Notes: generated from the letters alone by a model not told the origin. DNA of 64,000 nucleotides from Bacteroidales bacterium (GCA_024400425.1 JAKSMV010000018.1:1-64000); one strand, 5' to 3'; numbered from the stretch's first letter, positions 43,875-52,458 are shown. Program-made: numbers and translations.

Positions 43875-46457
43875 ATGAAAAAGTATTTATTGACTCTACT
43901 CGCCTTGGTTCTTTGCGCAGGTATGGTTCAGGCCAAGCCTGTCAGCGTAAGCCAAGCCAAGTATGTTGGACAACAGTTTGTCCAAGCTCAGTTCGAACAA
44001 GCTCGTCAAAGTCAGGAACTTACACTTGTCTATACAGGTGTTTCCAATCGTGGCGATGCATGCTTCTATGTCTTCAATGTCGGTGAAACCGGTTTCGTCA
44101 TGGTTTCGGCTGACGACATTTATCGTCCTATCATTGGTTATTCCGACCAAGGTTCTTTCGATGCAACTAACATCAATCCTGCTTTGGAATCCAGACTGAA
44201 CAGCCTTGTTGAAGGCAGAAGTAACAGAATGACTGGCACTGCAGATCCTGCTACTGCTTCTGAATGGAAGACCGTGATGAACAATGGCATGTTGCGTTCA
44301 CTCTATCCAGGACGTGCTGCCACCTATCTCCTCTCGACTACTTGGAATCAAGACAGCCCTTATAACCTGCTTTGCCCTACCGGCGCTGGCGGTCCTGGTG
44401 GACGTTGCTATGCCGGTTGTGTCGCTACAGCCATGTCGCAGGTGATGAAATATTGGGATCATCCTGTTCAGGGCACAGGTAGCCATTCCTACTATTGCCC
44501 AGGCCATGGTCAGCAAAGCGCTAACTTTGGAGAGACCACATACGATTGGGCCAATATGCCTAGCAGCATTTCGAACAGCTCGCCAGAGGAACAGAAAGTT
44601 GCTATTGCTACCTTGATGTATCATTGCGGTGTTGCTGTTGACATGGAATATGCTCCAGATGGTAGCGGTTCACAATCGCCTCTTGTCCCAGGTGCTATCT
44701 CCAACTATTTCGGTTATGCAGGTGCTTCCGTCTATCGTGAAAGAGCAAGTTATTCACGTGAGGCTTGGAACGACATGGTAATTGAACATTTCGACATGGG
44801 CTGGCCAGTTTATTATTCAGGTTGCGACAATGGCAATCCTATGGGTTGCCACGCTTTCGTCACCGATGGCTACAACGAAGCTGGTTTTTATCACTGGAAT
44901 TGGGGTTGGAGCGGAAGCGGCGATGGCTGGTTCGATTTCGATGCCATGGATTATTCATATTATAGAGATGCTGCTGTGTTCAATTTCGTGCCAGCCGCTG
45001 TTTACAATAGTACACCTCAGGCTCCTACCGGCCTCACCGTCACTCCTGCTTCTGACATTGCACTTTCAGCTACTCTGACTTGGACCAATCCTACCAAGAC
45101 CCTCAGTAACAGCAACCTTAGCAGTATTGACAAGATTGTCATCGTTCGTGGAGGTCAATTGGTGACCGAAATCGAAAATCCAGCACCAGGTGCTTCTATG
45201 ACTTACGTCGATAACGCCGTTCCACGTTACGATTCTTTCAAGTATCAAGTCTATGCAGTTTGCAACGGCAGCCATGGTAAAGTCGCCAATTCGCAGCAGG
45301 TTTCGTTTGGTCCTACTTGCGATTGGACAATCATCATGACTTCGACAGCATTCCAAGGCTGGCGCGAGGGCGCAATTCATGTTTACAATGCTTCTGGCAC
45401 TGAAATCGCTACAACTACCACCACAACATCAAGTTCAACTTCAGCAACTGTTGCTATGCCTATCGGTCAAGTCTCGTTTGGCTGGAGTGTCCCAACTTCG
45501 GAAGTCACGAATATGGGATTTGTCATTAAAAACTCACAAAATACTACAGTTTACAACTACTCGGGTTCTTCTAACGACCTTGCAGAGGGTATCTTCTTCA
45601 CTGCCAACAATGGTTGCGGCAATACTACAGGTACTGGCGTTCCTTCAAATATGGTAGCTTCAATTTCGGACGATAATCTCTACAATATCAATGTGTCGTG
45701 GGAAGGCGTGAGCGATGAAGGTTACGGTTACACTATCTATCGTGACGGTTTGCTCTATCGCTTGATTCCTGATGCAACATCGTTTGTTGACGAAAATGTA
45801 AGCATGGGCGGTCACTGCTACTATGCAGGTTTCCTGAGCAATGGCGGCGAAAACGGCGAATATTCAAACGAATCATGCGCAAATGCCGGCGAAGGTTGCG
45901 CTCCTGCTACTGGTCTCGACTATGAGAAAACTAGCTCGTTCAAGACCAAGTTGTTATGGCAAAAGCCAGTTCCATCGGATGGCCTTTCGGGATTCGTGAT
46001 TTATCGTAAAGCTGAAGGCGGTGAATATGAACGTATCAAGTTGGCTGGTGCAGGTACAACATCTTATACCGACAATTCTTCACTTGAAGAAGGTCATTAT
46101 TACTACAAAGTTGTAGCCTACTATCAAGGTATTGACTGCACAGCAGCTCCTGCTGCTTGGGTTGGTGACGACAACCAATATTATCTGCATGTCTATTATT
46201 CACCAACGGGTGTTGAAGAAATTGAATCGGGCAAGATGGCTCTCTATCCTAACCCGACTAACGACTGCTTCATCGTTGAAGCCACAGGTATGACCCACGT
46301 CACTGTTTTCAACATGGTTGGACAAGTCGTTTACACTGCAGATTGCACTGCTGATGTGATGAATATCAACCTTGGCAATGTCGAATCAGGTATCTACATG
46401 GTCCGCGTTGAAACTGCCAATGGCGAAATCAATGGCCGTATCAATGTGGTCAGATAA
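43875..46457 (+). CDS. C10 cysteine protease with Fn3-like repeats and T9SS tail, copy C
   Basis: 860 residues from MKKYLLTLLALVLCAGMVQA (signal peptide). Propeptide ~21-150 (GFVMVSADDIYRPIIGYS). Catalytic C182 in YAGCVATAMSQVMKYW and H326 in NPMGCHAFVTDGY, where the Gly before His seen in the other copies is Cys, then YHWNWGWSG (~339-347). Beta-sandwich repeats follow (LTVTPASDIALSATLTWTNP; SNMVASISDDNLYNINVSWE; LDYEKTSSFKTKLLWQKP), and a T9SS C-terminal domain (MALYPNPTNDCFIVEAT, SGIYMVRVETANGEINGRI). Paralogous to copies A and B in order and motifs; all three are likely active. A strong terminator follows 42 nt after the stop. Confidence 0.93.
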   Translation: MKKYLLTLLALVLCAGMVQAKPVSVSQAKYVGQQFVQAQFEQARQSQELTLVYTGVSNRGDACFYVFNVGETGFVMVSADDIYRPIIGYSDQGSFDATNINPALESRLNSLVEGRSNRMTGTADPATASEWKTVMNNGMLRSLYPGRAATYLLSTTWNQDSPYNLLCPTGAGGPGGRCYAGCVATAMSQVMKYWDHPVQGTGSHSYYCPGHGQQSANFGETTYDWANMPSSISNSSPEEQKVAIATLMYHCGVAVDMEYAPDGSGSQSPLVPGAISNYFGYAGASVYRERASYSREAWNDMVIEHFDMGWPVYYSGCDNGNPMGCHAFVTDGYNEAGFYHWNWGWSGSGDGWFDFDAMDYSYYRDAAVFNFVPAAVYNSTPQAPTGLTVTPASDIALSATLTWTNPTKTLSNSNLSSIDKIVIVRGGQLVTEIENPAPGASMTYVDNAVPRYDSFKYQVYAVCNGSHGKVANSQQVSFGPTCDWTIIMTSTAFQGWREGAIHVYNASGTEIATTTTTTSSSTSATVAMPIGQVSFGWSVPTSEVTNMGFVIKNSQNTTVYNYSGSSNDLAEGIFFTANNGCGNTTGTGVPSNMVASISDDNLYNINVSWEGVSDEGYGYTIYRDGLLYRLIPDATSFVDENVSMGGHCYYAGFLSNGGENGEYSNESCANAGEGCAPATGLDYEKTSSFKTKLLWQKPVPSDGLSGFVIYRKAEGGEYERIKLAGAGTTSYTDNSSLEEGHYYYKVVAYYQGIDCTAAPAAWVGDDNQYYLHVYYSPTGVEEIESGKMALYPNPTNDCFIVEATGMTHVTVFNMVGQVVYTADCTADVMNINLGNVESGIYMVRVETANGEINGRINVVR

Positions 46458-46499
46458 GTTCTGACTGGCGCATAAACGTCTTGTCAAGAATATGAAATT

Positions 46500-46531
46500 A
46501 GAGACCGGCTTCGAGTCGGTCTCTTTTTTTT
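46500..46531 (+). terminator. Terminator after C10 protease C
   Basis: 11-bp stem AGAGACCGGCT / AGTCGGTCTCT (one G-T pair), TCG loop, then a run of eight T. Confidence 0.93.
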
Positions 46532-46632
46532 GTTCTGGCGAATGCTGTATCGCATTTTACCTTTGCAACAAGTTAGATATTGCAGGAAGAATAATATGGT
46601 TATACAGACAGCAAGGTTGCTGGTAATAAAAC

Positions 46633-46664
46633 AAGAAGGTCGTTCCATTTGGAGCGACCTTCTT
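46633..46664. terminator. Bidirectional terminator hairpin
   Basis: 15-bp stem AAGAAGGTCGTTCCA / TGGAGCGACCTTCTT (one wobble) with a TT loop. Plus strand continues CATTTTTG; minus strand continues GTTTTATT. On the minus strand it would end the galactose operon, about 96 nt after the MFS stop. Confidence 0.8.
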
Positions 46665-46679
46665 CATTTTTGTGTAGTA

Positions 46680-46701
46680 GAGACGCGTCATGACGCGTCT
46701 C
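46680..46701. repeat. GAGACGC palindromic repeat, copy 2
   Basis: A perfect 22-bp palindrome centred on CATG (core AGACGCGTCATGACGCGTCT). Confidence 0.85.
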
Positions 46702-46723
46702 GTTATTTTGTGATATTATGTAA

Positions 46724-46753
46724 TGTAGAGACGTGCCATGGCGTGTCTCTACA
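46724..46753. repeat. GAGACGC palindromic repeat, copy 3
   Basis: 30-nt palindrome TGTAGAGACGTGCCA / TGGCGTGTCTCTACA, complete with two G-T pairs. It lies immediately before the MFS gene's stop codon and only 22 nt from copy 2. Confidence 0.85.
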
Positions 46754-46759
46754 ATTTGT

Positions 46760-48031
46760 TTATTCTACAGGAATGTCCTTGTTTACGTTCTTCGAACCGA
46801 TGAGGGCGTAGAAAAGTAAGAAGGCGAATCCTACGATAATCACCCAATAACTGTTGATGCTACCAACCGAGTCGGCAATCCAGTTCTGGATGAAAGGAAT
46901 GATGCCGCCACCGCAAACTAGGGCCATGAAAATACCAGAGGCAGCAGGTGTATATTTGCCAAGACCTTCAGCGGCAAGGTTGAAGATAGCGCCCCACATC
47001 ACAGAGGTGCAAAGACCGCAAAGGGCAACAAACAACATGCTCAGAGGCACGACTTTCTCACCCAGCGAAATAGTGATTTCTTGTGGGATGAACATGATGC
47101 AAAGCACAAAGATGATGGCAATGATGGAAACGGTTGTCAGCATGGCTTTTGACGAAACTTTTCCGCCAATGGCACCGCCAATCAAGCGGCCACACATCAT
47201 CAAGAACCAATACAGACCGATGATGGTACCTGCAATGGCAGGACCGATTGAAGCTTGACCTGACATGTAGATGTTAGCTGTGTTCGGGATACCGACTTCA
47301 ACGCCAACATAGAAGAAAATGGCGATGGCACCGAGAACGAAATGACGGAACGACATTGGTCCGTGAGGGTCTTTCTGCACTTTGCCGCTCAAACGGGCTG
47401 CTTTTTCTTCAGCGGTTTCCATGTGAGGTTCTGGAATCTTGGTGATCATAATCACCACGAAAGCAACGGCAAAGATGGCCATGGCGATAATCATGGCAGG
47501 AGCAGCGTCGGCAACGGAAGCTGTCTCGATGCTGCCACCGATAAGCCAGCCTAAAAGGATAGGTGCAAGAGTGCCACCAACCGAGTTGCAGCTGCCGCCT
47601 AACTGGATGAGTTGGTTGCCTTTATTGCCACCACCACCAAGGGTGTTCAGCATAGGATTGACGACAATGTTCAGCAAGCACATTGAGAAACCTGCTACAA
47701 ATGCGCCAAGAACATAAACGCCAAAGCTTTCGGCATAACCTGAAATAAACTGAATGCCAACGCCGATAAAACCGACGGTAACAGCCAATAGCGAAGTGAA
47801 TTTGTAGCCTTTACGCTTCAGGATAATACCTGCAGGAATGCCCATGCAAGCGTAGGCAATGAAGTTGGCTAATGTGCCTAATTGCGAGAGGGCTTTTGAT
47901 GCGCCAAATTGATTCGTCACGATGACACCCATCGAACCAGCAAAGTTGGTCACGAAGGCAATCATAAAGAACAAGAGGAACATCACGATAATCGGAATCG
48001 TAAAATTCTGTTTGTTTTCTGCTTTTTCCAT
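46760..48031 (-). CDS. MFS sugar transporter (glucose/galactose, FucP/GluP type)
   Basis: 423 residues, 12 TM helices. The N-terminal half has the FHS-family look: FLLFFMIAFVTNFAGSMGVI (~18-38), GIPAGIILKRKGYKFTSLLA (~68-87) with the basic motif A-like loop, and NIVVNPMLNTLGGGGNKGNQ (~124-143). It is the last gene of the galactose operon, 16 nt after galM, and would bring galactose or glucose into the cell by proton or sodium symport. Length and order match the galactokinase-epimerase-transporter clusters known in Bacteroides. Confidence 0.92.
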   Translation of the reverse strand: MEKAENKQNFTIPIIVMFLLFFMIAFVTNFAGSMGVIVTNQFGASKALSQLGTLANFIAYACMGIPAGIILKRKGYKFTSLLAVTVGFIGVGIQFISGYAESFGVYVLGAFVAGFSMCLLNIVVNPMLNTLGGGGNKGNQLIQLGGSCNSVGGTLAPILLGWLIGGSIETASVADAAPAMIIAMAIFAVAFVVIMITKIPEPHMETAEEKAARLSGKVQKDPHGPMSFRHFVLGAIAIFFYVGVEVGIPNTANIYMSGQASIGPAIAGTIIGLYWFLMMCGRLIGGAIGGKVSSKAMLTTVSIIAIIFVLCIMFIPQEITISLGEKVVPLSMLFVALCGLCTSVMWGAIFNLAAEGLGKYTPAASGIFMALVCGGGIIPFIQNWIADSVGSINSYWVIIVGFAFLLFYALIGSKNVNKDIPVE

Positions 48032-48047
48032 AGTAAAGTGTTATTAA

Positions 48048-49103
48048 TTAGATTGTTGAAAACTTGAAAATGATAATCTCTTTGTATTCTTCGCCCGAGC
48101 GCAAGACGGTGTTCGGGAAGTTGGGCTTGTTAGGCGAGTCGGGGAGGGCTTGGCATTCCAAAGCCACGCCTTCGTAGTCATGATACTCGTGTCCGTTCTT
48201 TCCCTTTGGGCATCCTGTCAACCAGTTGCCTGTATAAACCTGAACGCCAGGTTGCGTGGTGTAGAGTTGCACCATGCGGCCAGAGCCTTCGTGCGACAAC
48301 TCGGCGGCAAGGTTCAGCTTGCCTTTGCAAAGGTCGTTGATGACCCAGCAACTATCGTATCCTTTGCCGTTGATGAGGTCGGGGAAGTCTTGCTCAATGT
48401 CTTGACCAATCAGTTTGCCTTCTGTGAAATCCATGGGAGTTCCAATAACAGAAGCCATCTCGCCAGTAGTAATCAGTTCATCGGTTGCTGGTAGGAAACG
48501 GTTGGCATTGAGACGCAACTTGTGGTCGAGGATGTCGCCATTTCCTTCGCCCTTTAAATTAAAATAGGTGTGGTTGGTGAGGTTGACGATGGTTGGCCCC
48601 GACGACCAAGCGCCTAAACGGATGTTGAGTTCGTTCTCATCGTTGAGTGTGTAGCGCACTTTTGCCACGAGTTCGGAGGGATATCCGGCTTCGCCTTCGG
48701 CTGAAAGGTAGGTGAACACCACGCTGTCGCCATCAATGCGGCTAGCCCATTTCTGGTTGGCAAAACCGATGCTCCCGCCGTGGAGGTGATGGTTGCCATC
48801 GCCAGTGTTCAGTTCTAATTGATATTCAACGTCATCGATGCTGAAACGACCATGGTTGATGCGGTTGGCAAAACGGCCAGGCACTTTGCCAGCGCAAGGC
48901 CCGTCACCAAAGTAATCGGTGGCGTTGGGATAGCCTAAAACGATGTCGTCCATCTTGCCGTTGCGGTCGGGGGTGAGGATACTCACGATGCCTGCACCAA
49001 TGTCGCTCAGTTTCACTTCGATACCGTTGTTGTTTGATAAGGTATAGAGCATGATGTCCTTTCCGCAGGATGTCTTGCCCCAAACTTGTTTTTCGATTTT
49101 CAT
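48048..49103 (-). CDS. galM: Aldose 1-epimerase (galactose mutarotase)
   Basis: 351 residues from MKIEKQVWGK; a 16-codon upstream extension overlaps the nucleotidyltransferase gene and is dropped. Interconverts alpha and beta galactose/glucose so galactokinase receives the alpha anomer. Motifs: GRFANRINHGRFSIDDVEY (~76-94), LNTGDGNHHLHGGSIGFANQ (~99-118), LTNHTYFNLKGEG (~176-188, catalytic His) and GVALECQALPDSPN (~318-331, catalytic Glu). No signal peptide, unlike many secreted mutarotases, so intracellular. Starts 1 nt after the previous stop, implying coupled translation. Confidence 0.95.
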   Translation of the reverse strand: MKIEKQVWGKTSCGKDIMLYTLSNNNGIEVKLSDIGAGIVSILTPDRNGKMDDIVLGYPNATDYFGDGPCAGKVPGRFANRINHGRFSIDDVEYQLELNTGDGNHHLHGGSIGFANQKWASRIDGDSVVFTYLSAEGEAGYPSELVAKVRYTLNDENELNIRLGAWSSGPTIVNLTNHTYFNLKGEGNGDILDHKLRLNANRFLPATDELITTGEMASVIGTPMDFTEGKLIGQDIEQDFPDLINGKGYDSCWVINDLCKGKLNLAAELSHEGSGRMVQLYTTQPGVQVYTGNWLTGCPKGKNGHEYHDYEGVALECQALPDSPNKPNFPNTVLRSGEEYKEIIIFKFSTI

Positions 49104-49104
49104 A

Positions 49105-50007
49105 TTACCAAAGTTGTTTTGGATAAACGCCTTTCTCGATGAGTTCCACAATCTTACGCATTACATCGGGTTTGTCTTCCTTGTAGGTGACACCAAACCA
49201 CGAAGCGTCGCTCGACAGTACTTTCAGTTTGGCGGTGCCATCGTTGATGCTCTGGTTGACCATCAATGGGATGAAGAACTCGGCTTTGATGTTGGTTTGG
49301 GCAGGACCTTTTAAGAACTCGATGAGACCTTTCTCGGAATAGGCAAAGAAATCAGGCGTGAAACCGAAGAAGTTCATCGAAACAAGGCTGTCCATGTCCA
49401 AAGGATGCGAACCAGTTTCGTCGGTGTAGGCAGCGCCGCCGTCTTCGGTGTGACCAATCGAAGTGCGTTCGACGATGGTCTTCAGGTTGCCACAACGGTT
49501 AGCGGTGCAAATGCCACGACTCACGGTGCCGAAGTCCGACATGGTGTTGCGCAGCTTGTAGGCCACCATGCTGTATGCGCCTTTCTTGCCTTCGCATTCG
49601 GTGAGGTATTTCGCCATCACTTCATAGGCTTCCTTACCATAGAAGTCATCGGCATTGATGACTGCAAATGGCTCATTGATAACGTCTTTAGCCATCAGAA
49701 CGGCATGGCAGGTGCCCCAAGGCTTTACGCGCCCTTCAGGAACCGTGAATCCTTCAGGAAGTTTATCGAGACTTTGATAGACATATTCAACGGGCATTCC
49801 AAAACGCTCGCTGCTGTTGATTTTTTCGAATGCTTCGGCGAAATCCTTGCGGATGACGAAGACGACTTTGCCAAAACCAGCGCGTTTGGCATCGAAAATC
49901 GAATAGTCGAGGATGGCTTCATTGTTGGGGCCAACACCATCCATTTGTTTGAGGGCACCATAGCGCGACCCCATTCCTGCTGCTAATACTAATAATGTTG
50001 GTTTCAT
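49105..50007 (-). CDS. Sugar-phosphate nucleotidyltransferase within the galactose operon
   Basis: 300 residues from MKPTLLVLAAGMGSRYGALK, which is the nucleotide-binding signature of the NTP-transferase (Rossmann-like) superfamily; the Asp-rich metal site is AVINADDFYGKEAY (~103-116). Later stretches (KPWGTCHAVLMAKDVI; FFIPLMVNQSINDGTAKLKV) fit sugar-1-phosphate uridylyl/thymidylyl-transferases. The upstream extension of 33 codons lies in a hairpin-rich spacer and is rejected. It sits between galK and galM, where other bacteria carry galT, and no galT or galE is seen. It might form UDP-galactose from UTP and galactose 1-phosphate; this is inference. Confidence 0.85.
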   Translation of the reverse strand: MKPTLLVLAAGMGSRYGALKQMDGVGPNNEAILDYSIFDAKRAGFGKVVFVIRKDFAEAFEKINSSERFGMPVEYVYQSLDKLPEGFTVPEGRVKPWGTCHAVLMAKDVINEPFAVINADDFYGKEAYEVMAKYLTECEGKKGAYSMVAYKLRNTMSDFGTVSRGICTANRCGNLKTIVERTSIGHTEDGGAAYTDETGSHPLDMDSLVSMNFFGFTPDFFAYSEKGLIEFLKGPAQTNIKAEFFIPLMVNQSINDGTAKLKVLSSDASWFGVTYKEDKPDVMRKIVELIEKGVYPKQLW

Positions 50008-50031
50008 TAGTTTGCTGTATTTGTTTATTTG

Positions 50032-50101
50032 CTTCGCAAAGAAATCTTTGTGGAAATCATGTTTTATCAAATGATTTTTTCCATAGGATTTCTGCACGAA
50101 G
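50032..50101. repeat. Nested hairpin element between galK and the nucleotidyltransferase
   Basis: Three nested pairings: CTTCG 50032-50036 with CGAAG 50097-50101, AGAAATC 50040-50046 with GATTTCT 50087-50093, and AAATCAT 50054-50060 with ATGATTT 50071-50077. Both ends also fold alone (TTTGC-TTC-GCAAA and GCAC-GAA-GTGC). It fills most of the 118-nt spacer. It may be a small dispersed element or an intercistronic mRNA structure. Confidence 0.65.
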
Positions 50102-50125
50102 TGCATCGTATTTAATATTCTAAAT

Positions 50126-51274
50126 CTATTCTAATCTGCGTGCGCCATCAGAAATGACAACGTCGTAAATCCTAGGCTCATGGCCGAACTTCTTGAGGAA
50201 CTGTGCCTTAGCCTTCGAGATGAAGTCAAGATACAGATTTTCCTTCACGAGGTTGATGGTGCAGCCGCCGAAGCCGCCGCCCATGACGCGCGAACCGGTA
50301 ACGCCGCATTCTTTGGCGATATCGTTTAGGAAGTCGAGTTCTTCGCAGCTCACTTCATAGAGCTTGCTCATACCATAGTGAGTGCCATACATTCGGTCGC
50401 CAACGGTCTCATAATCACCTTTTTCCAAAGCTTCGCACACGTCGAGGACGCGTTGCTTCTCACCGATGACGTATTCGGCGCGCATGTAGTCTTCTGCCGA
50501 AATCTCAGTCTCTATCTCGTTGAGCATCTCCATCGTGGCGTCGCTCAGATATTTCACTTCTGGATGACGTGCTGCTATGTAAGCGCAGGCATTTTCGCAC
50601 GATTCGCGGCGCTTGTTGTAGGCCGACGATGCTAGCTCGTGCTTCACGCGAGTGTCCAAAAGTACTAATTTATAGCCTTTTGGGTTGAAAGGAAAGTATT
50701 CGAACTCCATGGTGGCGCAGTTGAGGCGCATCAGATGTCCGGCTTTGCCGAAAACGGAAGCGAATTGATCCATGATGCCGCATTTCACACCGCAATAGTT
50801 GTGCTCTGTGGCCTGACCGATGCGTGCCAGCTCGAACTTGTCTATGCCTAAGTTGAACAGGTCGTTCAAGGCAAAGGCAAAGGTGCTTTCCAGGGCAGCC
50901 GATGACGACATGCCGGCACCGAGCGGGACATCGCCCATGACAACGGTGTCGAAACCGCCAATCTGGTAACCGCGTTTCTGGATTTCGCGGCACACACCAT
51001 AAATATACTGCGAGCCACTTTTCCTGGGACGGTCGCTTTCTTCGAGACTGAAACTCCAACGGGCATCGTAATCGACGGAATAACCATTCACAACATCAGT
51101 GCCGTTAAGACGTATGGCAGCATAGATGCCTTTGTCGATGGCACCTGGGAAAACGAAACCGCCGTTGTAGTCGGTGTGTTCGCCAATCAGGTTGATGCGG
51201 CCAGGGGAAGTGTATATAACTCCTTCAGCGTCAAAGCATTGTTTGAAGATTCTCTTTAATTCTTGTATTTCCAT
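50126..51274 (-). CDS. galK: Galactokinase
   Basis: 382 residues from MEIQELKRIF; the upstream 16 codons lie within the preceding gene's end and are dropped. GHMP-family kinase forming galactose 1-phosphate. Galactose-binding signature GRINLIGEHTDYNGGFVFP (~22-40), ATP-binding glycine-serine loop PLGAGMSSSAALESTFAFAL (~115-134), catalytic Asp region CGIMDQFASVFGK (~161-173) and GGGFGGCTINLVKE (~329-342). Length usual. Preceded by 17 nt after a T9SS-cargo gene; followed by the structured spacer and the nucleotidyltransferase. Confidence 0.97.
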   Translation of the reverse strand: MEIQELKRIFKQCFDAEGVIYTSPGRINLIGEHTDYNGGFVFPGAIDKGIYAAIRLNGTDVVNGYSVDYDARWSFSLEESDRPRKSGSQYIYGVCREIQKRGYQIGGFDTVVMGDVPLGAGMSSSAALESTFAFALNDLFNLGIDKFELARIGQATEHNYCGVKCGIMDQFASVFGKAGHLMRLNCATMEFEYFPFNPKGYKLVLLDTRVKHELASSAYNKRRESCENACAYIAARHPEVKYLSDATMEMLNEIETEISAEDYMRAEYVIGEKQRVLDVCEALEKGDYETVGDRMYGTHYGMSKLYEVSCEELDFLNDIAKECGVTGSRVMGGGFGGCTINLVKENLYLDFISKAKAQFLKKFGHEPRIYDVVISDGARRLE

Positions 51275-51291
51275 CGTCGTTGTTGTTGGGG

Positions 51292-52419
51292 TTATTTTAC
51301 TTGGATTTTGCCATAATTCCAATGTTGACCATCATAAGCTTTCATGATGTAAAGACCTGATGACAAGTTGCTTAAGTCGATGGTATTGCCGCATTGGTCT
51401 TGCTGGAGAACGGTGCGACCATTCATGTCGAGCACTTCGACTTTTTCCACGTTTTTCTGGCTAATTCTAACGACGCCATTGGTCGGGTTAGGGAAGATGA
51501 ACATCTCTTGGAGGTCGGAAATCAGGTTGTTGACACCTTGGACTTCACAATAGGCAAAGTCGTAATCGCAAATGTAAACGAGGTTGCCATTGGCATCGGC
51601 AGTTTCCCAAGCGTAAGCTAAAGGACGGTTTGCGAAGGTTTCCCAACTGTAGTCGCCTTCTGGGTCAGATGGCATGATGACTTCTTCAATAGGAGTGTCA
51701 TAGTCGTATGCATAAGTCTTGCGGTCGGCAATAATTGAAGATGAGTAAACGCTGACCGAAGTGGTATTACCGGCTTCATCAAATTCATAAACATCGCTTT
51801 GCGAAAGACTCCAGCTGGTGTAATACCAATAATAGTAATTCACACAGGTGCATTGCCCAAGTTCGTTGTATTCCCAAGTGGTCTTGGCTGAATTGCTCCA
51901 ACCGGTTCCGCCCCATGGGTCGTTTTGCGTCTCAATCAACTCAATAGGCTGACCTTCATTGTTATAGGTGTAGGTGCCACGTGCGAATTCATCACCCACG
52001 AAGTACATGACGTATCCTGTGATATGATTGTTTTCGTAGGTGTATTCATAGCGTCCGCCTAAATCGAAAGTGATGCCACCGTCAAAACTGTTGTAGTTTT
52101 CGCGCGAGAGGCAATTGTGGTTGGCGTCGTAGGTGTAGTCAATGTAATAGGTGTACTTCCAAATGCCATCCATAAGCTGGTAGTTCTTGATTTTCACACA
52201 GTCACCGTTGGCATCGTAATAGAGAGAGTCGCGCAAATCCGTAGGATATTCGGGGTCAACTCTATCAAACACTTCGTAGGCAATCAGTTCGTTGTCGTTG
52301 CCGTAGAAAAAGTTCACTCTTTCCGCATCATCGCTAGCGGAAATGCCTGTAAGACAGTAAGATTGTGCCATTCCGAAGAAAGGAATGAACATTGCGATAA
52401 GGATAAATGCTTTTTTCAT
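51292..52419 (-). CDS. Exported protein with YD-like repeats and T9SS tail
   Basis: 375 residues. Signal peptide MKKAFILIAMFIPFFGMA. Residues ~35-250 hold irregular repeats with the Y-D/N-x-x-G-x pattern of RHS/YD-type sequences (DSLYYDANGDCVKIKNYQL; DYTYDANHNCLSRENYN; YTYNNEGQPIELIETQND; WEYNELGQCTCVNYYY; YEFDEAGNTTSVSVYSS). The C-terminal ~70 residues are a T9SS sorting domain (MFIFPNPTNGVVRISQKN, LSSGLYIMKAYDGQHWNYGK). Its stop is 17 nt before galK, so it may be the first cistron of the galactose operon. Role unknown; possibly surface sugar binding, by position only. Confidence 0.83.
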   Translation of the reverse strand: MKKAFILIAMFIPFFGMAQSYCLTGISASDDAERVNFFYGNDNELIAYEVFDRVDPEYPTDLRDSLYYDANGDCVKIKNYQLMDGIWKYTYYIDYTYDANHNCLSRENYNSFDGGITFDLGGRYEYTYENNHITGYVMYFVGDEFARGTYTYNNEGQPIELIETQNDPWGGTGWSNSAKTTWEYNELGQCTCVNYYYWYYTSWSLSQSDVYEFDEAGNTTSVSVYSSSIIADRKTYAYDYDTPIEEVIMPSDPEGDYSWETFANRPLAYAWETADANGNLVYICDYDFAYCEVQGVNNLISDLQEMFIFPNPTNGVVRISQKNVEKVEVLDMNGRTVLQQDQCGNTIDLSNLSSGLYIMKAYDGQHWNYGKIQVK

Positions 52420-52450
52420 ATTGATTTAATTTTAATGTATGAATTTGGGG

Positions 52451-52458
52451 CAAAGATA
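52451..52458 (-). promoter_or_regulatory. -7 box for the T9SS protein-galactose operon
   Basis: Minus strand reads TATCTTTG (TAnnTTTG), 31 nt before the ATG at 52419. No other -7 box was noticed before galK. Confidence 0.5.

Noticed and set aside
38310..46457. The three C10 proteases as a single operon
   Set aside because: A strong terminator separates copies B and C, and each copy has its own -7 box, so separate transcripts are more likely.
50008..50106. 33-codon extension of the nucleotidyltransferase
   Set aside because: It translates the hairpin spacer; the nucleotide-binding motif of the family begins right after MKPTLLVLAAG.
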